DNA from: Laceyella putida
Lineage (GTDB): Bacteria > Bacillota > Bacilli > Thermoactinomycetales > Thermoactinomycetaceae
Direction of reading: 5' to 3'
Length of the DNA: 64,000 bases
NCBI RefSeq assembly: GCF_042665195.1
Contig: NZ_JBHTBW010000047.1
Span: 1 to 64,000, forward strand
Part shown: positions 1 to 7,965 of the stretch, piece by piece
Layout of the letters: each line of letters opens with the position of its first letter
How positions within the stretch are numbered: the first letter of the stretch is position 1
Translations under genes and position numbers: made by a program
Notes under the pieces: model-generated
The model's input: the letters and a program-made list of their open reading frames with translations, nothing else
Told to the model about the DNA's origin: nothing
Databases searched by the model: none

Positions 1-86
1 TGAGCCGTTTTGGTTCCAGAAACTGTAGAATAATCATTTTTAAGTAATCTTTCTGCATCAGTCTCCAAAAAGGGAGCTTTTTTCGC

Positions 87-115
87 TTGCCACTTCCATC
101 GACTTTTGTTAAAAT
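87..115 (+). promoter_or_regulatory. Sigma-A-type promoter of tRNA-Gly
   Basis: TTGCCA (87-92), a 17-base spacer and TAAAAT (110-115), each one base off consensus. The predicted transcript starts near 122, just ahead of the tRNA at 146. Confidence 0.6.
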
Positions 116-145
116 AAAAGTTGTTCAGGAAGTATATAAGATTTT

Positions 146-219
146 GCGGATGTAGTTCAATGGTAGAACTCTAGCTTCCCAAGCTAGCGGCGCGGGTTCG
201 ATTCCCGTCATCCGCTCCA
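146..219 (+). tRNA. tRNA-Gly (anticodon CCC)
   Basis: A complete cloverleaf can be folded. The 7-bp acceptor stem GCGGATG pairs with CATCCGC, the anticodon stem CTAGC/GCTAG encloses the loop TTCCCAA, so the anticodon is CCC (reads GGG). The T arm has GTTCGATTC and the 3' CCA is encoded (217-219). An intrinsic terminator follows directly. Confidence 0.93.
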
Positions 220-233
220 CACACTTGTAGCGG

Positions 234-265
234 AAAAGATACCTTTTTAGGTATCTTTTCTTTTT
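234..265 (+). terminator. Intrinsic terminator after tRNA-Gly
   Basis: An 11-bp inverted repeat (234-244 with 249-259, 4-base loop) is followed by CTTTTT. Confidence 0.85.
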
Positions 266-320
266 AAACAACTAAAATAATTGGGTATACAATCAATCAG
301 TGACAAAGGAGAGAAGTCTC

Positions 321-953
321 TTGCGCGAACAAGAATATGTGCGCTCTCTATTTGCCCCGGAAGATGAGGTGCTCCAGAACATCGCGCCCGGCTTGGACCG
401 GCGTGGCATGCCCCAGATTTCCGTCCCGCCCGAAGTGGGCAAAACGCTTCATTTGCTGGCGGGATTGTCCGGAGCCAAACGGGTCTTGGAAATCGGCGCG
501 TTGGGTGGTTACAGCACGATTTGGTTGGCGCGGGCCTTATCCGAAAATGGCCAAGTGGTTTCATTGGAGCTGAAAGAAGAACATGCTGAATTTGCACGGG
601 AAAATGTGGCGAAGGCGGGGCTGGCTGACCGTGTCACCATTATCGTCGGCGATGCCAAAGAGAGCTTGGAAAAAATGGTGCAGTCCCAAGAAAAATTTGA
701 CTTCTTCTTTATCGATGCCGATAAACCCAATTATCCATATTATCTGGAACAGGCGATCAAACTGGCTTCACCCAATGCCGTGATCGCCGCGGACAACCTC
801 TTTCAGCATGGCCGCATTTTTGATGAATCCGACCAAGGGCCTTCACCCACGACCATTCGCCAATTCAACCGGCAGATCGCCGATGATCCGCGATTGGAAT
901 CCATCATTCTGACGATCGGTGATGGATTGGGTGTCTGCCGCGTCAAAAAATAA
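321..953 (+). CDS. SAM-dependent O-methyltransferase (COG4122/YrrM-like)
   Basis: A class I methyltransferase of the catechol/caffeoyl-CoA O-methyltransferase family, about 210 residues, the usual size. Motif I is VLEIGALGGYS (about 55-65), the metal-binding FIDADK follows at 130-135 and AADN at 156-159. I place the start at the TTG at 321 because AAAGGAGAG (305-313) lies 7 bases before it; a GTG at 300 in the same frame has no Shine-Dalgarno sequence. B. subtilis YrrM (TrmR) methylates 5-hydroxyuridine in tRNA wobble position; whether this protein acts on tRNA or a small phenol cannot be told from sequence. It stands alone, between a tRNA gene and a convergent gene. Confidence 0.88.
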   Translation: MREQEYVRSLFAPEDEVLQNIAPGLDRRGMPQISVPPEVGKTLHLLAGLSGAKRVLEIGALGGYSTIWLARALSENGQVVSLELKEEHAEFARENVAKAGLADRVTIIVGDAKESLEKMVQSQEKFDFFFIDADKPNYPYYLEQAIKLASPNAVIAADNLFQHGRIFDESDQGPSPTTIRQFNRQIADDPRLESIILTIGDGLGVCRVKK

Positions 954-978
954 CCTTCCCCACGAAAAAGTGGGGAAG
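944..978 (-). terminator. Terminator of the PGPGW/DUF454-like gene (minus strand)
   Basis: A 9-bp stem (955-963 with 970-978) is followed on the minus strand by a run of Ts (complement of 945-950). It lies between two convergent genes and may also serve the methyltransferase gene, although there is no T run on the plus side. Confidence 0.65.
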
Positions 979-997
979 TTCAGTAAGCGATGCATGC

Positions 998-1291
998 CTA
1001 CCCCTTGTCGGGGGCCTTTGCATCCCATTTCTTTTTTTTCTTATCCGAACGAGCGACCCAATGTTCTACTCGATGAATCCAATCTTCTAGTTTGGAAGAA
1101 AGCTTGGGGTAGCGCATTTTCATTCGTTCCAACAAACGCTTGGCCCAAGGGGAGCTCTTGGATAAAAGATAGAGCCCGATGAGTAGGAAGAGGATGCCCT
1201 GCAAAAACGGGAGGAATAATCCAAGCACACCCAAGATGAGAAACGTCCAGCCGAGAATCGTATAGAGCAACGTCGTTTTCGCTGAATTCAT
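998..1291 (-). CDS. Small membrane protein, PGPGW/DUF454 (YbaN)-like
   Basis: 97 residues. The N-terminal half has two hydrophobic segments (about 8-26 and 28-44) joined by a short turn, with the family-like run GVLGLFLPFLQGILFLLIG and then SKSSPWAKRLLER. The C-terminal tail is highly basic (KKKKK) and should lie in the cytoplasm. Function is unknown for the family. It is a single-gene unit, convergent with the methyltransferase gene. Confidence 0.75.
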   Translation of the reverse strand: MNSAKTTLLYTILGWTFLILGVLGLFLPFLQGILFLLIGLYLLSKSSPWAKRLLERMKMRYPKLSSKLEDWIHRVEHWVARSDKKKKKWDAKAPDKG

Positions 1292-1397
1292 GCAACTTAT
1301 CGAACTCCTTTTAAAGTGCTTTTATTCTGTATTAGTATACCCGAGCTGATAAAGAATGAATATGAATGATTTTTGGCAATGACTGGGGGAGAGGCCA

Positions 1398-1955
1398 ATG
1401 AGCCAACTGGAGCAAATCTTAACGCATAACCGTCATTTTGTGGAAAATAAAGTGTATGAGCAGTTTAAAGCGGAGCGTTATCCTCGCAAGAAACTGGTGA
1501 TCGTCACCTGCATGGATACGCGATTGACGGAATTGCTGCCGCGCGCCCTCGATTTGAAAAATGGGGATGCCAAAGTGCTCAAAACGGCAGGGGCCCTTAT
1601 TTCTCAACCTTATGGAAGCATCATGCGAAGTGTGTTGGTCGGGATTACGAAATTAAAGGCGCGTGAGATCCTGGTCATTGGCCACCATGATTGCGGGATG
1701 GTCGGGTTGACGGCTGAACCGGTGCTGGACGACCTCGCCGATCGCGGGATCACGGAGGCGGATATTGCCAGTGTAAACGAAGCTGGCGTCAGTGTGGACA
1801 AATGGCTGTGCGGATGTGAAAATGTAGAGACAGGCGTGATGGAAAGTGTTCAGTTGATTCAAAACCATCCCCTGGTGCCTGAAGACGTGCTGGTGCACGG
1901 ATTGGTGATCCATCCGGAAACAGGGGAATTAACCTTGATTCACGATGGCAGATAA
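1398..1955 (+). CDS. Beta-class carbonic anhydrase
   Basis: 185 residues; interconverts CO2 and bicarbonate in the cytoplasm. The beta-class zinc site is intact: Cys38 in VTCMDTRL with the Asp40/Arg42 dyad, then His96 and Cys99 in GHHDCG. The family resembles B. subtilis YtiB. The start ATG follows GGGGGAGAGG. The next gene, msrA, begins 15 bases after the stop, so the two are probably co-transcribed; no functional link is obvious. Confidence 0.92.
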   Translation: MSQLEQILTHNRHFVENKVYEQFKAERYPRKKLVIVTCMDTRLTELLPRALDLKNGDAKVLKTAGALISQPYGSIMRSVLVGITKLKAREILVIGHHDCGMVGLTAEPVLDDLADRGITEADIASVNEAGVSVDKWLCGCENVETGVMESVQLIQNHPLVPEDVLVHGLVIHPETGELTLIHDGR

Positions 1956-1970
1956 GTGGAGGGATTGTTC

Positions 1971-2441
1971 ATGGCATTGGCAACATTTGGCGCCGGATGT
2001 TTCTGGGGCGTCGAAGAAACGTTTCGCAAGCTGCCGGGCGTATTAAACACGGTGGTCGGATATATGGGCGGGACCAAAGAAAACCCAACTTATGAAGAGG
2101 TGTGCACGGATAAAACGGGACATGCCGAAGTGGTGCAAGTCGAATTTGATCCCGCTGAGATCCGTTATGAAGAATTGCTTGATGTGTTTTGGAACAACCA
2201 CAACCCGACAACCCTTAACCGTCAGGGCCCGGACGTGGGGACCCAATACCGCTCGGTCATCTTTTATCACGATGAGGAGCAAAAACGCATCGCGGAGGCT
2301 TCGAAACAGCAGATGGATCAATCGGGCCGTTGGAAAAATCCGATCGTCACCCAAGTGGAGCCTGCCAGCACGTTTTGGCGGGCCGAAGAATACCACCAAC
2401 GCTATCTCCAAAAGCGTGGCATGGATTCTTGCCATCTGTAA
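1971..2441 (+). CDS. msrA: Peptide methionine-S-sulfoxide reductase MsrA
   Basis: 156 residues. Reduces methionine S-sulfoxide in proteins and free methionine, using thioredoxin. The catalytic motif GCFWGVE starts at residue 9, with nucleophile Cys10. The start ATG at 1971 is set by GTGGAGGG at 1956-1963; an in-frame GTG at 1956 is that ribosome site itself. No MsrB is fused or adjacent. It is followed by an intrinsic terminator and probably forms an operon with the carbonic anhydrase. Confidence 0.95.
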   Translation: MALATFGAGCFWGVEETFRKLPGVLNTVVGYMGGTKENPTYEEVCTDKTGHAEVVQVEFDPAEIRYEELLDVFWNNHNPTTLNRQGPDVGTQYRSVIFYHDEEQKRIAEASKQQMDQSGRWKNPIVTQVEPASTFWRAEEYHQRYLQKRGMDSCHL

Positions 2442-2456
2442 AACCGATTCGAAGAG

Positions 2457-2492
2457 AAAGGGCTGTCTGAAACGCGGCAGTCCTTTTCTTTT
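2457..2492 (+). terminator. Intrinsic terminator after msrA
   Basis: An 11-bp stem with G-U pairs (2457-2467 with 2476-2486) is followed by TTTCTTTT. It overlaps the stop codon of the convergent small gene. Confidence 0.75.
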
Positions 2493-2622
2493 ATTCGTCA
2501 CTTTTATTGCGATAACGAATGATACCAAGCGCTTCCAGCGCTTCGAATATGAGATAGACGATGATGACAAAGGCCAAATACAGGGAGTATTCTTGAAGGA
2601 TAGACCAAATTTCGGGAGACAT
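2491..2622 (-). CDS. Small single-span membrane protein, unknown
   Basis: 43 residues, not recognised. The start ATG (2622, minus) is preceded at good spacing by AAAGGAG. It has one hydrophobic segment at about 14-27 (LYLAFVIIVYLIFE) between an acidic N-terminus and the basic tail RYRNKSDE. The upstream extension of this frame to 2805 looks unlike protein. The gene is divergent from the CHY zinc-finger gene, their starts being 34 bases apart. Confidence 0.55.
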   Translation of the reverse strand: MSPEIWSILQEYSLYLAFVIIVYLIFEALEALGIIRYRNKSDE

Positions 2623-2655
2623 GGGGATGCTCCTTTCTTTAGGGAGGTGGCAACA

Positions 2656-3003
2656 TTGAACCGGATACCGATACACGGGGCCGTTGTCGATGAGGAAACG
2701 CGCTGTGCCCACTATCATGGCGAGTGGGACATTATTGCGATTAAATTTGCGTGTTGTGGGCGTTACTATCCTTGCATCAAATGTCATCAGGAGGCGGAAA
2801 ACCATGAAGCCGTACCTTGGAAACGGGAAGAGTGGGACTTGAAAGCGGTCTATTGCGGCGGGTGCAAACAGGAGCTATCCATCCGGGATTACCTTTCCGC
2901 CGAAGGAACGTGTCCCGCTTGTGGCAGAAAGTTCAATCCGGGATGCCGAAAACATTGGCCCCTCTACTTTGACATGGATAAGTGTCAAGGTACTTCGATA
3001 TGA
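2656..3003 (+). CDS. CHY zinc-finger protein
   Basis: 115 residues, start TTG at 2656 chosen for AGGGAGG at 2641-2647. It carries the CHY-type zinc finger: CAHYHGEWDII near the N-terminus, then FACCGRYYPCIKCH, YCGGCKQEL and CPACGRKFNPGCRKHW. The Cys/His residues would bind about three zinc ions. Eukaryotic relatives include Hot13, which helps intermembrane-space protein import; the bacterial role is unknown. Confidence 0.85.
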   Translation: MNRIPIHGAVVDEETRCAHYHGEWDIIAIKFACCGRYYPCIKCHQEAENHEAVPWKREEWDLKAVYCGGCKQELSIRDYLSAEGTCPACGRKFNPGCRKHWPLYFDMDKCQGTSI

Positions 3004-3094
3004 AACCGGTTGAATCCTTCTTTGAGCGCAGTGCTTTATTTCGTGATCGAGTGAGTTGCGTTTTTGATTAACAGAAAAACGGGGTCAATTAGAG

Positions 3095-3119
3095 TATAAT
3101 GGTTGTGAAAGCGATTGCA
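3095..3119 (+). promoter_or_regulatory. Promoter -10 and cre/LacI-type operator of the regulator gene
   Basis: A perfect TATAAT (3095-3100) with no clear -35 box is followed 5 bases later by TGAAAGCGATTGCA (3106-3119). The latter matches the catabolite-responsive element pattern TGNAANCGNTNNCA at every fixed position. LacI-type repressors bind such sites, so either autoregulation or CcpA control is likely. It covers the expected transcription start. Confidence 0.65.
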
Positions 3120-3141
3120 CCATCGGAGAAGGAGCGCTTTT

Positions 3142-4167
3142 ATGGTTACAATTAAAGATGTTGCAAAACGAGCGTCTGTTTCACCTTCAACCGTTTCCCG
3201 AGTGATTGCGGGAAGTACCCGGATCAGCCTTCAAACGAGATTGCGCGTGCAACAAGCGATGGAAGAGCTGAATTATGTTCCCAATGCCATTGCCAGAAGT
3301 TTGGCCCGAAGCCACACGCGCACGATTGGTTTCACGGTTGCGCGGCAAGCAGACGATGCCTTTGCCAATCCTTTTTTTTCTGAAGTGATGCGAGGGATGT
3401 CCACCGTTGCGCAAGCGCGTGATTATAATATTTTGTTGTCGATCAACCCCACCCCTGAGGAAGAGCGGGACAAATGCCTGCGCCTCATCAAAGAAAGGCG
3501 CATTGACGGACTAATCGTCTCTACGTCCCGGGTGAAAGACCAACTGATCGCAACCTTGATCTCTGAACAAATTCCGTTTGTGCTCATCGGGAGAAGTGCC
3601 GATACCCCTGTCTTATCGGTTAATAACGATAATGTTCAGGCAGCGAGGTCGGCGACGATCCACCTGTTTGAACAAGGGTATGAGCGTGTGCTGTTTTTGG
3701 GAGGGGATCGCAATCTCGTTGTGACGCAAGATCGGTTGACGGGCTATAAACAAGCTTGTTTTGAATGGCAGCGCGCTTATGACGAAGCTTTCATGATTGA
3801 AGCGGACTTTTCGATCGAAAGCGGATTTGCCGCGTTAGAGGCGGCGAGGGAAAGGGGCATTCCGTTTGATGCCGTGCTGGCGGCGGATGACTTGCTGGCC
3901 TTGGGTGCTCTCCAATACGCGAAGTCCGTCCATTGCCAAGTGCCTGAGCAATTGGGGGTGGTCGGCTTCAATGACTCGCCACTCCTCTCTTATGTGAATC
4001 CCCCTTTGACCAGTGTCAAGATTTTGGCTTATGAATTGGGATTGGAAGCGATGGAATTGTTGCTGGATACCTTGGAGCAACCGGCCAAGGCTCGAACGAA
4101 AAAAGAAATCCTGATCCCTTCGGAACTGGTCGTGCGCGCGTCCAGTTTGCGAAAGGGAATGAAATGA
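3142..4167 (+). CDS. LacI-family transcriptional regulator
   Basis: 341 residues. The N-terminal LacI helix-turn-helix is clear (IKDVAKRASVSPSTVSRVI, residues 4-22), followed by the hinge helix and a periplasmic-binding-protein-like sugar sensor domain. AGAAGGAG at 3127-3134 sets the ATG. The ligand is unknown; the hinge and sensor resemble maltose-type regulators (MalR-like), a guess only. No sugar transporter or glycosidase lies near it, so it acts elsewhere, or globally. Confidence 0.92.
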   Translation: MVTIKDVAKRASVSPSTVSRVIAGSTRISLQTRLRVQQAMEELNYVPNAIARSLARSHTRTIGFTVARQADDAFANPFFSEVMRGMSTVAQARDYNILLSINPTPEEERDKCLRLIKERRIDGLIVSTSRVKDQLIATLISEQIPFVLIGRSADTPVLSVNNDNVQAARSATIHLFEQGYERVLFLGGDRNLVVTQDRLTGYKQACFEWQRAYDEAFMIEADFSIESGFAALEAARERGIPFDAVLAADDLLALGALQYAKSVHCQVPEQLGVVGFNDSPLLSYVNPPLTSVKILAYELGLEAMELLLDTLEQPAKARTKKEILIPSELVVRASSLRKGMK

Positions 4168-4202
4168 ACACACCTGACCTGCATGTCAGGTGTGTTGTTT
4201 TG
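4167..4202 (+). terminator. Intrinsic terminator after the LacI-type gene
   Basis: A perfect 12-bp stem (4167-4178 with 4185-4196) is followed by GTTTTGT. The stop codon TGA touches the stem. Confidence 0.85.
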
Positions 4203-4252
4203 TGTTAGAATGGTGAAGTTATGGAAGAGAGCAATGAAAGGGGGTTTGTGCG

Positions 4253-5416
4253 ATGATCTATTTGGACAACAGTGCAACCACAAAAACGGACGCCGACGTG
4301 GTCAAGGTCATGGCGGATGTGATGACGAATGTATATGGAAATCCGTCCTCCTTGCATGGACTCGGCGTCAAAGCGGAACGGTTGATTGAGCAAGCCCGCA
4401 AAATCATGGCGCAAGAGCTGGGCGTGAGCCCACAGGAAATCATTTTCACATCGGGCGGCACGGAAGCCAATAACATGGCGATCAAAGGTGTGGCCGATGC
4501 TTATCAACAGCGGGGCATGCACATCATCACAACGGAGATTGAACACCCTTCCGTCTACGATGTGTACAAACAGTTGGAACAACGGGGATGGCGGGTTACC
4601 ATCTTGCCTGTTGATCATGTAGGTCGGGTCCGCCCTGAGATGGTAGAACAAGCGTTGACGGAGGAAACCGTGCTCGTCTCCATCATGCATGTCAACAATG
4701 AAATAGGAACCGTGCAACCGATTGCCGAGATTGGGAGGCGGTTGAAAAATTATCCAAAGGTTTTGTTTCATGTGGATGCCGTGCAATCATTTGCCAAATA
4801 TCCCATTCAACCCGAACAGTGGGGGATTGATCTGTTATCGGTGTCCGGGCATAAATTCCATGGGCCGAAAGGGATCGGCTGTTTATATATGCGGAGAAAT
4901 TTAATGCTGACACCGCTTCTTGCCGGTGGAGGACAAGAACAAGGATTGCGCTCGGGTACGCAAAATGTGCCTGGGATTGTCGGCTTGGCGAAAGCGACGG
5001 TGCTTGCGGGCAAACAGAGAGAAGCGTTTCTGGACAGATGCCAGGCGTGGAAGGAATGGTTGATCGAGCGGATCACCACGGAGATAGGTGAAGTTCGCGT
5101 CAACGGTGATGTTACACGGGACGGTGGAGCACCCTATATTCTGAGTTTCTCCTTTCCCGGACTTAAAGCCGAAGTGATCGTGCATGCTTTGGAGCAAGAA
5201 CAAGTGGTGGTTTCCAGCAAATCGGCTTGCTCGTCCAAAAAGGAATTGCCCAGCCGGGTGCTTAAAGCGATCGGGTTGGGCGATGAAGCGGCGATTGGAT
5301 CGATTCGGATCAGCATGGGCTTCATGACGACGGAAGAAGAAGTGCGCCGCTCAGCCGATGCCTTGCTGAAAGTGATCCCATCATTACAACAAGTGATAAA
5401 GGTGCGTAAAAGATGA
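4253..5416 (+). CDS. Cysteine desulfurase (NifZ/IscS-type, partner of ThiI)
   Basis: 387 residues. A PLP enzyme that takes sulfur from cysteine and carries it as a persulfide. The PLP lysine is Lys201 in SGHKFHGPKG, the PLP-binding HVDAVQ precedes it, and the persulfide cysteine is Cys326 in SSKSACSSK. The ribosome site is AAAGGGGG. It overlaps thiI by 4 bases (ATGA), as in B. subtilis nifZ-thiI, where the desulfurase feeds ThiI directly; the same role in 4-thiouridine formation in tRNA is very likely. Confidence 0.93.
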   Translation: MIYLDNSATTKTDADVVKVMADVMTNVYGNPSSLHGLGVKAERLIEQARKIMAQELGVSPQEIIFTSGGTEANNMAIKGVADAYQQRGMHIITTEIEHPSVYDVYKQLEQRGWRVTILPVDHVGRVRPEMVEQALTEETVLVSIMHVNNEIGTVQPIAEIGRRLKNYPKVLFHVDAVQSFAKYPIQPEQWGIDLLSVSGHKFHGPKGIGCLYMRRNLMLTPLLAGGGQEQGLRSGTQNVPGIVGLAKATVLAGKQREAFLDRCQAWKEWLIERITTEIGEVRVNGDVTRDGGAPYILSFSFPGLKAEVIVHALEQEQVVVSSKSACSSKKELPSRVLKAIGLGDEAAIGSIRISMGFMTTEEEVRRSADALLKVIPSLQQVIKVRKR

Positions 5417-6612
5417 AGAGAAATTGCATTTTGTTGAGATATGGCGAACTGGCGTTAAAGGGCAAGAACAAAGCGGAATTTGAAGATCGGTTGGTGCAAA
5501 ACATCCGCGATAAAGTGAAACGGTTTTCCGGGGTCCAAGTAAATAAAACGCACGGGCGGATTTTTATTGAATTGGCCGATCATGCCGTTGCTCCGATTCT
5601 GGAAGAAGTTTCCCAAGTATTTGGCTTGGTGGGCATCAGCCCCGCGATTAGGGTTGCGACGGATTGGGAAGAGATTAAAGAGGCTGCGCTGGAATTGGTT
5701 CAATCGCTCGGTGATTCGGTCCGCACTTTTAAAGTGAACAGCAAGCGGGCAAACAAAAACTTCCCGATCAGTTCCCAAGAGATGAACCACCGTCTGGGAG
5801 GATACTTATTGGGGATGTTGCCTCACTTGAAGGTGGACGTGCACCATCCGGAATTAACCGTTCATGTCGAAGTCCGTGGCAAATACTCTTATGTTTATGG
5901 CAATGATGTGATGGGGCCCGGAGGATTGCCCGTTGGTGTGAGCGGACGGGTGATGTTGCTCCTGTCGGGCGGGATCGACAGCCCCGTGGCGGGTTATTTG
6001 GCCTTAAAACGTGGAGCCGAATTGCATGCGATCCATTTCCACAGTTATCCGTACACCAGTGAACGGGCTAAGAAAAAAGTGGTCGACCTGGCGCGGACGC
6101 TCACCCGGTACGGGGGGCCCATCCGCTTGCATGTCGTACCGTTCACCGAGATCCAAACGGAGATCAATAAACATTGTTATGAGTCGTATTCCATCACGGT
6201 CATGCGGCGAATCATGTTGCGAATCTCGGAAGAAGTGGCCAAGCGGAATGGGGCGTTGGCGTTGGTGACGGGTGAGAGTCTCGGTCAGGTGGCCAGCCAA
6301 ACGCTTGAAAGCATGAACACCATCAACGATGTGACCAACATGCCGATTTTGCGCCCGGTGATCGGCATGGATAAACATGAGATCATGAATATCGCCAAGC
6401 GTATCGGCACTTATGAAACCTCGATATTGCCTTATGAAGATTGTTGTACCGTTTTCTTGCCCAAAGCGCCAAAAACTAAACCGGACAAAAAGGTGGCACG
6501 CGCGCAAGAAGCGAAATTGGACTTGGAGCGGTTGATTGGCGAAGCGGTCGAAGGCGTTGAAGTGATCGATCTCGTTCCCGAACAACCGGATGAGGAGTTT
6601 TCCTATTTCTAA
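5413..6612 (+). CDS. thiI: tRNA sulfurtransferase ThiI
   Basis: 399 residues. Makes 4-thiouridine at tRNA position 8 using ATP and a persulfide donor. Order of domains: N-terminal ferredoxin-like region, THUMP (about 60-165), then the PP-loop pyrophosphatase domain with SGGIDSP at 185-191. The C-terminal rhodanese domain of E. coli ThiI is absent, the normal short Bacillus form. Translation is coupled to the desulfurase gene through a 4-base overlap. Confidence 0.95.
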   Translation: MKRNCILLRYGELALKGKNKAEFEDRLVQNIRDKVKRFSGVQVNKTHGRIFIELADHAVAPILEEVSQVFGLVGISPAIRVATDWEEIKEAALELVQSLGDSVRTFKVNSKRANKNFPISSQEMNHRLGGYLLGMLPHLKVDVHHPELTVHVEVRGKYSYVYGNDVMGPGGLPVGVSGRVMLLLSGGIDSPVAGYLALKRGAELHAIHFHSYPYTSERAKKKVVDLARTLTRYGGPIRLHVVPFTEIQTEINKHCYESYSITVMRRIMLRISEEVAKRNGALALVTGESLGQVASQTLESMNTINDVTNMPILRPVIGMDKHEIMNIAKRIGTYETSILPYEDCCTVFLPKAPKTKPDKKVARAQEAKLDLERLIGEAVEGVEVIDLVPEQPDEEFSYF

Positions 6613-6628
6613 ACGGCGCTGGACATAT

Positions 6629-6668
6629 GAGGGGTGAGCGGAAACAACTCTTCCGCTTCCCTCTTTGT
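6629..6668 (+). terminator. Terminator after thiI
   Basis: An imperfect hairpin: GAGGGG..AGCGGAA pairs with TTCCGCT..CCCTC (up to 6662), followed by TTTGTT. Confidence 0.55.
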
Positions 6669-6814
6669 TCCTGTCATGGCTCCTCTGCTTTTGTCATATG
6701 GATAGGTTGACAAGTCTCCGAGCGGAGGAGCGAAGCATCCGGCCGGAGCAAAAGCTTGTCTATTGTTAACATTTTGAGCCGACATTTTATGTTATTGTTT
6801 TTTATATATAAAAC

Positions 6815-6847
6815 GGCGCTTGGTCAGGGGGGTTATGGACAAGCGAC
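6815..6847 (+). promoter_or_regulatory. Hairpin in the leader of the terC-like gene
   Basis: CGCTTG (6817-6822) pairs with CAAGCG (6840-6845) around a G-rich loop, 45 bases before the start codon. Many TerC genes in Bacillales are under the yybP-ykoY manganese riboswitch, but the conserved core of that RNA is not recognisable here, so the class and function are open. Confidence 0.35.
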
Positions 6848-6888
6848 GGAAGATGGGAATACATTACTTCTAGGTGAGGGGCTGAACG

Positions 6889-7581
6889 ATGGAAGCGCAT
6901 GGGTTGACAGACATTCAATTTTGGCTGGGTTTTTTCAATATCATCATCCTAGACATCATTCTAAGCGGAGACAATGCGGTGGTCATCGGCATGGCCGCAC
7001 GCAACCTACCGGCACACCAACGGAAAAAAGCGATCTTCTTCGGAGCGGGGGCGGCCATTTTGCTCCGGGCCACCTTAACGGCTGTGGCGACCTACTTGTT
7101 GAAAATTCCGCTGTTGATGACGGTGGGCGGGGTGTTATTGTTGTGGATCGCCGTGAAACTGTTGCTGGAAGAAGAGGAAGGGACGCATGTCTCTGTCGGG
7201 GCAAACTTACGCAGTGCCATTAAAACGATCATCATCGCCGATGTGGTGATGAGTTTGGATAACGTCGTCGCCGTGGCCGCTTCAGCGCATGGGAACATTT
7301 TCTTGGTGTTGTTTGGTTTGGCGCTCAGCATCCCGATCATCATGTGGGGCAGTGGTCTGGTGGCGAAAGTGATGAACCGCATTCCTTGGTTGATCTATGT
7401 CGGTTCGGCGATTTTGGGTTATACGGCCGGCACCTTGATTGTGGAAGACCCTTATGTCTCCAAAACCTTGTTGGATGGGCAGGAAGGATGGATCACAGGG
7501 ATTCCGATCATTTTGGCGATCCTGGTCATCTTGATCGGCTATTCGATCAAGAAAGCCATGGGCAAGCACAAAACGGCATAA
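6889..7581 (+). CDS. TerC-family integral membrane protein (YjbE/YkoY-like)
   Basis: 230 residues with about seven hydrophobic segments. The family hallmark acidic motifs lie in membrane helices: ILSGDNAVVIG near residues 23-33 and MSLDNVVAVA near 120-129. The ribosome site is GGTGAGG before ATG 6889. Bacillus members such as MeeF/MeeY export manganese and metallate exoenzymes, so metal export is the best guess. It is a single-gene unit ended by a strong terminator. Confidence 0.9.
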   Translation: MEAHGLTDIQFWLGFFNIIILDIILSGDNAVVIGMAARNLPAHQRKKAIFFGAGAAILLRATLTAVATYLLKIPLLMTVGGVLLLWIAVKLLLEEEEGTHVSVGANLRSAIKTIIIADVVMSLDNVVAVAASAHGNIFLVLFGLALSIPIIMWGSGLVAKVMNRIPWLIYVGSAILGYTAGTLIVEDPYVSKTLLDGQEGWITGIPIILAILVILIGYSIKKAMGKHKTA

Positions 7582-7583
7582 TC

Positions 7584-7630
7584 ACAACAAACAGAGTGGC
7601 TTCCATGTGGGAGTCACTCTGTTTGTTGTT
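7584..7630 (+). terminator. Intrinsic terminator after the terC-like gene
   Basis: A 14-bp stem: AACAAACAGAGTG (up to 7598) pairs with CACTCTGTTTGTT (from 7615). A T-rich tail follows. Confidence 0.8.
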
Positions 7631-7670
7631 ATTGATCCGATGGGTGAAAAGCGGAGAGCAAAAGAACGAT

Positions 7671-7706
7671 AAAAAAGTGGCCGTCCCTTGCGGACGCCAC
7701 TTTTTT
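7671..7706 (-). terminator. Intrinsic terminator of tRNA-Gln (minus strand)
   Basis: AAAAAAGTGGC (7671-7681) pairs with the mirrored arm ending at 7706, with one bulged base. The A run gives a T tail on the minus strand 3 bases after the tRNA CCA end. A T run on the plus side makes it bidirectional. Confidence 0.8.
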
Positions 7707-7708
7707 AT

Positions 7709-7783
7709 TGGCTGGGGAAGTAGGATTCGAACCTACGCATGACGGAGTCAAAGTCCGTTGCCTTACCGCTTGGCTATTCCCCA
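7709..7783 (-). tRNA. tRNA-Gln (anticodon TTG)
   Basis: 75 bases on the minus strand. The acceptor stem TGGGGAA pairs with TTCCCCA, the anticodon stem ACGGA/TCCGT encloses CTTTGAC (anticodon TTG), the T loop is GTTCGAATC and the CCA end is encoded. The U1-A72 pair is typical of glutamine tRNAs. Confidence 0.93.
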
Positions 7784-7965
7784 TCGCTTCATCCCTATCT
7801 TATGGAGAAGGAAAAATCTTTATACACGCAAACATCAATTCTTATTTTTATTAATATGGCGAAAAGATGTTCTGTTATTGTCGAAATAAGGGAAGGATTT
7901 TTCATATTTAGGTAGAAAATGTCAAAATATAACAGATGTCGCTTGGAAGGGAATGGAGAGATGAG

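Noticed and set aside
6740..6888. yybP-ykoY manganese riboswitch before the terC-like gene
   Set aside because: Context would suit, but the conserved core of this RNA could not be found; only a simple hairpin is present.
6756..7223. Plus-strand frame of 155 codons overlapping the start of the terC-like gene
   Set aside because: It is the shifted frame of the TerC gene, has no ribosome site and no protein-like composition.
7784..7965. ComK box upstream of comGA
   Set aside because: No pair of AAAA-N5-TTTT half sites with normal spacing was seen.
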